From Coix lacryma-jobi var. lacryma-jobi (Eukaryota > Streptophyta > Magnoliopsida > Poales > Poaceae), in NCBI GenBank assembly GCA_009763385.1, contig CM019823.1, forward strand, positions 89,849,104 to 89,913,103: a stretch of DNA of 64,000 nucleotides. Direction: 5' to 3'. A program made the translations under genes and the position numbers. Numbering within the stretch: the first letter of the stretch is position 1; each line of letters opens with the position of its first letter. Positions 34,401-46,400 of the stretch are shown here, piece by piece. The notes below the pieces were generated by a model, which searched no databases, was not told where the DNA came from, and saw only the letters and a list, made by a program, of their open reading frames with translations.

Positions 34401-37400
34401 CCGGATTAACGTTGCTCCTCGGTTATGGAGACTTGGTCACTGACTGTCAACGGAGAGTGGTTCTCAACTAGGAATGTTTTGAAATGTAAAATGAATCAGG
34501 AACGATGAAGAATTGAGGAATACTGAATCTTTCAAAAATAAAATAAGGTTTACAAAAATGCTTTTCTGCAAAATACTTGATCTTGCTTAAGCCTTACCTT
34601 GACTACCCTAAGCCTCTCATTCCTGAGTCTTCTCCCTTTTCTTTAGTCGGGTAAGTCTTGTTGAGTACCCCAGTACTCAGGGTTTGTTACCCATGCTGCA
34701 GGTATGACAGAGTCCCCGATGTGTCTTGCACCCTGCTGCGTGACCATCGTCCAGGAAGAGGCCGATGAGGCCGAAGAATAGTTGTACACCCGCGGGCTGG
34801 GTGATTATAAGTATCTTTGCTGTTCTCCACTATGTTGCCTATGTCTATTTCTATTATCAGAACTTGGTTTGTAATAACTGCACCTTAATTTCTATTTGGA
34901 ACCCTGCTTTGTAAAACTAATGTTATTTAAGTCTTCCGCTCTTTATTCCGATGTTATTTGTAAAAGTATGCAATGCTGTAACCGAATTGTGAGATGATCC
35001 TGCGGACATTGGGCACTGATGTAGCCCGGTGGCGAACAGGTCTTAATCACATGGAACATGGGTTCGGCTGTCAGAGGTTGACAGGGACACGTGGGCCATG
35101 GGATTAGGGTCGTTCCGTCACAGTAGCAAGCTTGTCTTTGAGGATATATAGCTTGACACTCTTGACCGCCTTGGTGCCCTCATATGTCTCCTCCAATGTC
35201 TTCCATATTTCACTTGCTCTTTCAAGATTTTTTATTTGCTCAAAGACTTTGGTGTCAAAAGCTTCATAGAAAAGGTTGATTGCCACATCATTCAATTGAA
35301 GCTTCTCTTCTTCTCTTGGGGTTGGATTGGCGGTGTCAATCACCGCAAAGTCATGCTCAATCACATCCCATATCTTCCTATTCATGCCTCTTGTGAACGC
35401 ACACATCTTTCTCTTCCAACAGTCGAAGTTGGTGCCGTCAAAATGTGGTGGCTTCCCCATATAGTTGATTTGAGCCATTGTAACACCGGAGGTTGTTAAG
35501 CCTTAAACAAACGGTGACCTCGGCTCCGATACCACTTGAAAGGTCCAAATGGCTAGAGGAGGGGGAGGGTGAATAGCCTATTTAAACTCCTAGAAATCTG
35601 AAACTCAAAACTCAAAACTGAGGTCAGAACACAGCCGGTACTACCGGTCTGTTAGGGTCGGTACTACCGGGGGCCGGTACTACCGACTCTAACACACGGT
35701 ACTACCGGGTACCTACGGATTGTAGCGAAATCGAAGTAGATGAGATGCAAATTCAGATCTAGTGTTTAACGAACTTGCCTAGGAGATGTAGATGAAGATT
35801 ATACCTTATCCAAGTCGTGATCCCTTGCAAAAGTGTAGATCAAGCCTTCCCAACCTAGGAATGAGTGAAGGGGGAGGAAGAACACGAAGAACACAAGTAC
35901 AAACAAAATATTCGAAGTAGATAATTCAACAAGCACACGGGACACAAGATTTATCCCGAGGTTCGACCACTCCACTAAGGAGTACGTCCTCGTTGTTGAG
36001 GTGACCACTAAGGTCAGAGTCTCTTTCACCTCCTTGCCTCACTCAAGCAACCACAAAGGTTAGCCGAGTTTCTTCACTAAGAATCACAAGGGTAATACAA
36101 ACACTTCAGAGAGCCCTCACAAATGAGTCAACACGGGCTACCACCGAAGAACACCTAACCGGCTAGGGTTCCAGGAACCCAAGAGTAAAGAATACAAACC
36201 AAGCCAGAGAGATGAAGGAACCAAGTGCTCAAGACGTAGATCGATGCTTCTCACTCTCTAATCTCACTTCCCTAGCTCAAAGCTTGCAAGAGATTCAATC
36301 TAGAAGCAAAGGGGGAGAGAGAGGAGCTGAGTCAACACTTGGGATCTCTCCTGTCTCGTGTTAGGTCGCAATGAATGAGAGAGGTAACGGTTAGAAGCCA
36401 AGAGAGTGGCTATTTATACAAGACACTTGTTTCTGGCTTCTATCGGTAGTACCGGGCACACAGGCCGGTAGTACGGACTGACTATATGACCGGTAGCCGG
36501 TAGGTTGACCTTGCTAACACATCCGGTACTACTGACTGCATGGGCCGGTACTACCGGCCTTATAGCGGTACTACCTTTAGGCCAAAAATGGCCACGAACA
36601 AAGAGCCTTCAAACTGCCTTTGAACAGCGGTACTACTGACCGGGGGTGGTACTACCGGGGGCCGGTACTACCGGCCTTATGGCGGTACTACCTTTAGGCC
36701 AAAATTGGCCACGAAAGAGCTTGCGAACAACCCTCTTAGGTCGGTACTACCGACCACCAGGGTCGGTACTATCGGCTGCAGCAGCCTGAGCTTCGCGCTA
36801 AAACGGCCATAACTCTTAGCTCCGAACTCCGATTTCGATGATCTTGGACATTTTGGAAAGCTAACTCAGAGGGCTACACGACCCACATACATAGCTGATC
36901 CAACTCACAAAGGATTAGTACAGAATTCCAATCCAAGAGCCATCCTAGAGTCCGGAACACACCGAAAAGCCTCCTTCTCTTCTCCGAGTTGATCCACTTC
37001 AACTCCAACACCTTCTCCTTTGCAAATGTGCCAGCACCACCAAGTGTATACCACCTTGTGCATGTGTGTTAGCATTTTCACCATCATTTTTTAAAGGATT
37101 AGCACTTGCACTTACCACGCCAATCGACCCTCGACCCTAGTAACATCGCAAAGATAGATCGCTCAAGTGGCACTAGATGTTAGACGTCATGAGCGCTTTT
37201 CACCACATCTAGCTAACCTAGTTTATATCCCTCTTGATAGTCCGGCTTGCCTATACTCAAGATTAAAAGTAAGAAATAATCTACCACTTGAGCAAGACAT
37301 ATTTTCTCTTCTTCATTTCACCAATGGTAGAGCACTTGATCACATGAGTGCTTGTGGCCGTCACCATCCTCCATGGTTGCCACTTTGCTAGCTCCACCAC

Positions 37401-40400
37401 ATGGCTTGGTCGTAATCCTTTCTTATTAGTTACACACATGCTTATCAATAGGATTAGACCAAATAAGTTTCATCAATTAACCAAAACCAAACTAGGGCTT
37501 TCAATGCGAAGCTGGCCAACCTCCGAAGGGCAGCCTGGATCCTCCTTTTGCCAACGGCTGCGTTCGTTGGGCAAATGTGAGGAACTGGATCGACTCCTTT
37601 GCGTGAATGAAGGTTGAGATAAGGCACCAGAACACAAAAAACCATAGTTATAAAAAGTAGAGAAGATGACGTGTGGGTCCATGGATGATTAATTTAACGG
37701 TGACTAACGGTGTGAAAAAATGGCTCTCGTCCTATCTCTTCGGTCACTCCAACCAAACAGAAAACATGGATGACCCTAGCCCTCTAACCAAACGCAATAC
37801 TGGGACCGTCCCTTTCCAGATGACAGGGATAGGATTGTCCGATCCCCATTATCCCAAAACCAAACACAACCTTAGTCGTTGCAGCTTGAGAAAAATGTGC
37901 TCAATGGTGCAATTGGAGGAAAGGAGAATTTAGGAATCCAAGTTGGTAAATTTGAAATCTTTGTTTCACATTTCTATAAATATCTTTGTAATTATCTTTA
38001 TTTATGTCTTTGTAATTACCTTATTTTTTAGCTGATTGCTTTGTATTAAAAATGCCTGTGAACGTCTCAAAGAAAAAATGTTGGTGCAGATGACACTCTA
38101 TGGACAGGTGGGCCTGGTAATTATACAAATCCCAAAGCACCTGCTGTTCTTTCTAAAGTAAGGAGCTTTGTTGACAATGGAAAGTACCCTGAAGCCACAG
38201 CTGCGGCATATGATCTGTCTGGTGACCAAACACAGGTATGTGTTGCACTTTTAGATCGATAGAAGGATCATGGAACTACACAAAGGGACATTACCAATTT
38301 GAAATATTACCTTTGTTTCTACTGAAGGTCTTTCAACCTCTTGGGGATATTGATCTGGTCTTTGGTAAGAAGATCAAGTACACAGATTACAAACGAGAGC
38401 TAGATCTTCACACTGCAACAGTCACTGTCTCATATACTGTTGGGGAGATAGTCTACTCAAGGGAACATTTCTCCTCAAATCCACATCAAGTCATTGCGAC
38501 TAAAATCTCTGCAAACAAACCAGGAAATGTCTCTTTCACAGTGTCTTTAACTACTACACTAAACCACAAGATTCGTGTAACACATGCAAATGAAATAATC
38601 ATGGAGGGTAGCTGTCCAGGCGAAAGGCCTCAAGAGGGCAACACTGCTGCTGATCCTCCCATTGGGATTAAATTTTGTGCAATTCTTTATCTGCAGATAA
38701 ATGGCGCCAATAGCACAGTGGAAGTATTGAATGATAACATGCTGAAACTTGATTGTGCCGACTCTGTTGTTTTACTTCTTGCAGCCACTACTTCATTTGA
38801 AAGTGCATTCATCAAACCCTCAGAATCTAAATTGGATCCAACAGTGTCTGCTTTTACGACATTAAGTATTGCTAGGAGCACGTCATATTCACAGCTAAAA
38901 GCCTACCACATTGATGATTACCAGACTCTTTTCCAGCGTGTTTCCTTGCAACTATCACTAGGCTCTAATTATCATCTTCGGGGGAGTAGGCTAGTTCAGT
39001 CAGCAGAGACTAGTTCTCAGGGTGCTACTATATCGGATTATGCTTTTCAAATATCTGAGTGCACCACATTGACAGCCCTTAAAGATTTTGTGAAGCCTAC
39101 GGTAGAAAGAATTGTAACTTTCAAGGAGAATGAAGACCCTTCTCTTGTGGAACTTCTGTTTCAGTTTGGTCGTTATCTACTCATTTCGTGCTCAAGGCCT
39201 GGAACCCAAATTTCCAATCTGCAAGGGATATGGAGCAATGACCCTTCACCACCATGGGAGTATGTTTTTGCAATGAAATTATGTATTTCTTGGATTATTA
39301 ATATTGTTTATAGCTTTCGAAGGGAAATAGCTGGAGTGGAATATTGATTTCACCCTAAGTCAATCCTTTAATCACTAGTTTTTATTTTGGGAAAATTCTG
39401 TTAAACATCACCATTTAGTTTCCACATCTTTTAGTTGTTGGTATTTTGATAATCTTTTTTGGTCTTCTTTTAGATGTTTTGCTGTTTGGCTATTGGAGAT
39501 ACTGTAACATTCTAAACACAAACAAATTAATGGCAATGTGAGAAGAATGACACAGCATTCTTTTTTCTCGAATTCACAGGACAGATGTGTATCATTATAT
39601 TAAGAACAAAAGAATGAAACCATATAGCTTTAATTTGTTTGCTAAATAAGCTTTAAATTTTCTTACCCACTTTTCCACGGCAGCTTTATGTAAGGACTAA
39701 GGACAACATTACAATGTTAAACTGGCCCTTGCTATTATATATTTTGATTGGTTCATATCAATGATGATTTGCCTCAGAGACACTATACTGGTTTACTTGC
39801 GGATGGCAATAATTTTTTATAATTCCAAAAAGGTGTACATAAATCTGGAAAAATATTTAGTGTCGATCAATCATGTATAAATCCAAACTTGCACATCTTT
39901 CTAATTCTGGTTCTCCTGCATTACATTTAAATTGCTTTGTTTCCTTTTTTTTCCTAGTAACTACTAATCAATAAATTTTTCCAAAATTTCTTATTTGTGT
40001 GCATTATCTTGTTCTTTCATATTTTCTGTTTCCACTATTGTCCATCCCATGTCTGAATTAACATGATGTATGATTCATTTCCCAGTGCAGCACCACATCC
40101 AAATATAAATCTGCAAATGAATTACTGGCCTGCACTTCCTTGTAACCTTAGCGAATGCCAAGAACCCCTGTTTGACTTTATTGGCTCCCTCTCAGTCAAT
40201 GGGGCTAAGACAGCAAAAGTAAGTCAACTGGCAGAAAAATCTAATGTTTATAGTTTTCTACCTTATATACGTGAGAAAATTATCATTTCTTTTTACTCTC
40301 TAATATCTACTGAGCATACTGACATATCATTGTGAATATTTAATGTGTTGGTTGCCGAACCCTGTGTTGGATATTACCAGGATGATGGAGAATTTTTCTG

Positions 40401-43400
40401 TCATGTTGCTAATGACTTATAATATGACACTGCAAACCTGAATGCAGGATTTTAAGTTTTAGTTACAAGCATTTCATTAATGAGGGAGTTAATACGTAGG
40501 AAGCATCAATACATGCGAACTAACTTGTTAGGATTGCTGCTGCTGTTCCTGAGGAAGTAGTCGTGGGAGGTGGGAGGTGGGAGGCCTGGGTTTGGTTTCT
40601 CGATGGCGGCAGGGTTGTGACGCCATCATGGCGGTGGCATCGACCAAAGGGTGCGGCTGAGGGAGAACGAAGGGGAGCGGGAGAGATTGATCTCAATCTC
40701 CAGCTAATCTCTCATTATCCAAGTGTTTGAGCCTTATAGCCAACTCCTAAAAAACTAACAAACCATTAACTGAGATCCTAAACTGTAGGACGGCACCCAC
40801 TGTGGCCGCGGTCACCACGCAGGGCCCTCGCCAAGCGCGCACGCGTGCTGCACTCTAGCCACGACTGTGCCTGCGCTTATACACTTGGCCCACCATAACA
40901 TCACTCATGCCGTCAACAAACAGCTCGTCCTCGAGCTGGAAATCAGGGTATGCAGCGCGGAACACATCGATGGGCTCCCAAGTAGCTTTTGCTTCCGACA
41001 GACTAGTCCACTAGACGAGGATGTGCTAGACACCACGGCGTAGCTATGAACGAATGATGCGCTCCGGCGCCTCGAGCAAACGGCCATGCTGCATAGGGGG
41101 CAGTGGAGGTGGCGATGCCGAAGGAGTGCTGTGGAAGGGCTTGAGGACGCCAACCTGGAAGACATCACGGATTCAGGTGAATTGTCAGCCTTCTTCACCA
41201 ACAGTACAGATGCCGAGAAGGGTGAGGTGCTGGGCCGGAAGACTACACCCCTCTACTTATACTCTATGACACCTTACAACAGATCCCAAACAAAGTGTCA
41301 CGCTAGCTAGAGCTCACCTAAACAATTCTAGCTTGGAAGGTCACACAAACCTATGCAACTAGTACTCAAACAACCGGGGAGCTCCTACACATGCCACTAA
41401 GCAAAAGCACAAAGCCTAAGCTCACTAGCAATGCTCAATAACAAGGCTACACAAGCCAAATTAGAGAGCTCAACTTAGCTACACAAACTAAGCAAATAAA
41501 CACTAGCACAAGAATACGTATGAAAGCACAAGCTAGTGAAAGAGGAAGGCAGCCAGTACTACCGACCCTACTATCGGCCCTACTACCGACCACCTGCAGA
41601 AAGCTATGAAATCGAAGTGGGTGAGATGCAATTTCAGATCTAGGAATTACCCCACTTCCCTAAGTGTTGTAGATGGAGATTGTAGCTTTCCCAAGTCTTG
41701 TTCCTTGCCAAAATGTAGATCGAGTCTTCCCAACCTGAGAAAGAGTGGAGGAGGGAGGAAGAACACGAAGAACACAAGCACAAGCGTAATATGCAAGGAA
41801 GAAAGAACAATACCCCTCTCAACTAGAGTTGCTCTTCGCGATCCCCGCGGGGCGAGCACAATACCCCTCACAAAGCCTTCTCCGGAGCCACGCACAATCT
41901 TCTTGCGAGCTTCACGACGGAGACAATCACCAAACCGTCTAGGAGGTGGCAACCTCCAAGAGTAATAAGCACCACCAGCTTGCAACTCGAACACTTAGTG
42001 CCAACTCTTGCAATCTCTCATGCACCGCACTAGAATCGCTCTCTCACACAATCGGATAAGCACTAAGAAGCATGTGTGTTAGAGGGCTCTCAAGCACTCC
42101 CAACCATGGACACAAAGTCCCTAGGGTGCTCAACCTTTCCCAAGGACCGGCCACCCCTCTATTTATAGAGGGGAGCAACCAACTAGCCGTTTTCCCCTTT
42201 TTCCCGAGCTCACACGGCTTCACCCGGTACTACCGACGAGAGGGCCGGTACTACCGGGGGACAATATGACCGTTAGGACAGCCTTGCTAACACATCCGGT
42301 ATTACCGACTGAAGGGCCGGTACTACCGGCCTTATAGCGGTACTACCGGTAGGTCAAAACTGCCCCTACACAGAACACCTCCAAACTGCTCTCATACGCC
42401 GGTACTACCGACCGGGGGGGGGGGGGGGGGGGTTGGTACTACCGGGGCCGGTACTGCCGGTCTTATGACGGTACTACCTTTAGGCCAAAACTGGCCCAAC
42501 ACAGAGAGCTTCCGAACTGCCCACAGAGGGGTCGGTACTACCGACTTCAGGGTCGGTACTACCGGCTACAGCATCCTGAGCTTCGCGCTAAAACGGTCAT
42601 AACAACGCAATGTTAGATGCTCAAGTGGCACTAGATGGCCGATATGCAAACAAGTTTGCTCCTCTTGATAGTACGGCCATCTATCCTAAACCCGGTCATC
42701 AACTTCTCTACTTACCTATAACCGGTGAAATGAAATGCCTTACACATATACCTTTGTCTTGTGCATTCCATTCCATCTCCTTCGGTGTTGATGCAACACA
42801 TGCACTAACCTATCTCCAAATGATACCACTTCATATCATCACATGGCCTCCATGGTCCATCGATCTTGACCTCACTTGCTCTTCACCATTGCTTCGGTCC
42901 TTCGGCGCAAGTCTTGCTTAAGCCTCCCGACACTCGGTACCAACAGCTTCAAAGCCTCCAACTTGCCCTTCACCTTCTCAACCGGTCCATAAAGCCAAGT
43001 CTTGCCTTGATCTTCACCATCTTAGTCACATGACTCCATGTCATGTCACATATGCAATAAGCTCCTTCATCACATGTGTACCTGTGGACTAATCCCCTGT
43101 GTATCTCACATAAACACAATTAGTCCACATAAAGTTGTCACTCAATTACCAACACCAAACTAGGACCTTTCACCTGGCCGCCTGGGGTTGAGGCTCCCGT
43201 CCGTCGGAGGCGGAGAGAGGTGAGGGAGGTGAGGTGAGGCCAGCACGAAGACTGGAGCGGCTCTGTTTTCCCCACGTGATGTCTTTGTGCGCGTGAAATC
43301 CCGCCCGCTGGCGCGTGCCCGCGAAAGTTCCCGCGCGATTCGCCTGCGAAGCCGCCCGCCTGCGCGCGCCCGCCCGATTCGCAGCGCCTAGGACCGCTTT

Positions 43401-46400
43401 TCGCCACGGAAACGACGCATCGCGTGTATGCGTCGCGCGTAGGCGCGCCTAGTGAGTAACTCGCCGCACAGGCCCTAAACAAGACGGTAACCGAGCGTTT
43501 AGCGCCTAATTGCGATTAGTCGTACGTGTAATCACGTTTTTTTGAACATTGGCTAGATATTTCATGTTTTGCTACATCTGATCTTTTATATTTTTTTCCT
43601 GACAGGTGAATTATGGCGCTAGCGGTTGGGTCAGTCATCAAGTCACAGACTTATGGGCAAAAACATCACCAGATGCTGGTGATCCTGTATGGGCTCTATG
43701 GCCAATGGGTGGGCCTTGGCTTGCAACTCACCTTTGGGAGCACTACTGTTTTACTTTGGACAAAGTGAGTCGCACAGGAACAAAATATACATTGCTTTCG
43801 TGTATCACACTAAAAATGGTTGTTAGTGTTTCCATAATTATATATTAAAAGAGACAGATTAGTATCATGGTTAATTGTTGTCATTGTGGGAGGGCATGTT
43901 CTCTAATTGGTCATGACACTTCTCTATGAATAGTAAAAGCACAAACACAATCAACACTTCTCTATGAATAGTAAAAGCACAACACAAACTACACTAGATA
44001 ATGTGATAGGAATTGATGTTCATGTGAACTACATGTGTTACAAGTAGCATACTAGTACCACTGTACCAGAAAGATGTATGCATTCGTTTTCTCATTACAA
44101 GATTATATGCGCTGAAAAGAAAGTTTTGTACTTGTACCATTTTGTGCTGAATTGAGTGAATTGGATTAGATGGGCTAACCCTAGAAGGGTAGCATCTAGG
44201 GTAGCAATATATCCAGTACATGGGCCTTATGGGCCTTAAACACATACTCCAACATCCCCCCGCAGTCTGAGCTACCGGCACAGCGGAGTTCAAGACTGGA
44301 CACGAAACGAAGAACACACAAAGCCCCCCACAGACGCAACTAGCCACTGTGATGTTGAGGCTGGAGCGAAACTCGAAGAAGGTCAAGGACGGAAGACCCT
44401 TGGTGAAGATGTCGGCAAACTGGGAGGTGGTCGGGACGTGTAGAACCCGAACATCGCGATGGCGACCCGATCCTAGACAAAGTGGAGGTCGATCTCCACA
44501 TGCTTGGTCCGCTGGTGCTGAACCGGGTTGGTGGAGAGGTACACCGCACTGACGTCGCAGTAGACCAGCGTGCTCCGAGTGAGAGGACTGTGGAGCTCAG
44601 AAAGAAGCTAGCGGAGCCAGGAGGCCTCGGCCACACTGTTAGCCACAGCGCGGTTCTCCGCCTCGGCACTGGAGCGGGAGACCACCGGCTGGCGCTTGGA
44701 CGACCAGGACACCAGGTTGCCGCCTAGGAAGACAGCGTGGTCGGAGGTGGATCGACGAGTGTCCGGACACCTAGCCCAGTTGGCGTCGGTGTAGACGACG
44801 AGCTCAATGGAGGACGACTGGTGGAGGAGCAGGCTGTAGTCGACGGTGCCACGGAGGTAGCAGAGGAGACGCTTGAGAGCAGTGAGGTGAGGCTCTCACG
44901 GATCATGCATGTGCTGCACAGGTGATATCCGGCCGGGTGAAGGTGAGATACTGAAGTGCACCTGCAAGACTCCGGTAGGCAGTGGGGTCAGCCACTGGTG
45001 TGCCCGCGGCCTCTGACAGCTTGGCCTGAGTGTCAACTAGGGTAGAGCAGGGGTTGTAGTCAGTCATCCCAGCTCGCTCCAGGATATGAAGAGTATACTG
45101 TCGCTAGTGAAGAAGACCGGTGGGGGGAGGCTCAATTGTGACCCCAAGGAAGTGATGGAGCACATCGAGATGTTTCATAGCAAACTCTTGCTGAAGAGAG
45201 GTGATGATGCGTCGGAGGAGCGACAGACTGGAGGCTTTGAGAACAATGTCATCAACATAGAGCATCCGATAGGCAGTCTCAGCTCCGTGGCGATAGATGA
45301 ATAGTGAAGTATCGGACTTGGCCTCCGTGAAACCTAGGGTCACCCAGAAAGCAGCAAACCGAGATTGCCACGCCCGAGGGGCCTGCTTGAGGCCGTAGAG
45401 AGACTTGTTGAGCCGGCAGACCATACCAGGGCGAGAGGAGTCAACAAAGCCCGCAGGCTGGCTGCAGTATAGTCTCAGTCAGAGTACCGTGGAGGAAGAC
45501 ATTCTTGACATCTGATGCACAGGCCAGGAGCGAGAGAAGGCCAGTGAGAGAACTGTGCGGACGGTTGCTGGCTTCACCACTGGACTGAAAGTCTCATCGT
45601 AATCAACCCCAGGACGTTGAGTGAAACCCCGGAGAACCTAGCGGGCTTTGTACCGATCAAAGGTACCATCAGCTCGGCGCTTGTGCGTCAAGATCCACTT
45701 GCCAGTGACGACGTTGGAATAGATGGACGTGGCACTAGGTCCCACGTCTGGTTGGCAAGAAGCGCCGCGTACTCCTCTTCCACTGCGCGACGCCAGTGAG
45801 GATCCGCCAAGGCGTCGCGAACGGAAGAGGGCACAGGGGAGACCCGCGGCTTGCCGGGTGTGGTGGCGAGAGCTCGGAGCTGCAGGACACCCGCCGCCTG
45901 CCGCGTCACCATAGGGTGAACATGACGCGGGTGAGAAGAACCAGGTCCCTCCAGCGGGCGTAGGAGGGTGACTCGGGGTCGAGGACGAGAGGGACCAGGT
46001 TCCGGATGTTTTGGACGCCACCAGCCTGGTAGTGGAGCTGAGCCACAAGTGAGTCGGCTGGATCTGGCCAGAAAGTCGGTGGAGGGGATGGTCGGGGACG
46101 CGACGAACCGGAAGAGGTGGCACCGGAGTCGGGAAGGGCGAGGAGCTGCTCCGCCTTGGCGATGCGACGAGCAAGAGCATCAGCCGCCTCGCGCTCGCGC
46201 TCCCATGCGAGGGCAGTCACGCGCACACGTGCCTAGCCTTCAGCGGCAGCGGCTCGGCAGCAACGAGGGCAGCGGCGAGGTTGGAGTCCGCTGCGGGGGC
46301 TGGTACGTGGAGCTCGAGGGGATTTGCGGTGGCTGTAGGAGCAGGGAGCGGCGGCGGGTCGAGGGGAGGGGGCGGTGGGGCCCACCAGCCAGCCGGGAAG

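Larger units (their letters stand above)
30882..35122 (+). mobile_element. 4.24 kb solo LTR (gypsy-like) with TSD GTAGC
   Basis: The element runs TGTAACATCTCTGGTG...GTTCCGTCACA between GTAGC (30877-30881) and GTAGC (35123-35127). It has TG/CA ends, no PBS, no polypurine tract and no pol domain, so a solo LTR is the best reading. The TATA box CTATAAAAGG (32018-32027) supports plus orientation and a long R-U5. The left third holds degenerate repeats of about 190 bp around CAACTTTGGTATTT. The middle holds two tandem arrays (32390-32615 and 32709-32850). Its length suggests a Tekay/Del-type gypsy, but the family is inference. Confidence 0.75.

Noticed and set aside
43173..43480. CpG-rich stretch as a possible promoter or first exon
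   Set aside because: It sits inside fucosidase intron 4 directly against a truncated LTR, has no start or domain, and is more likely transposon debris.
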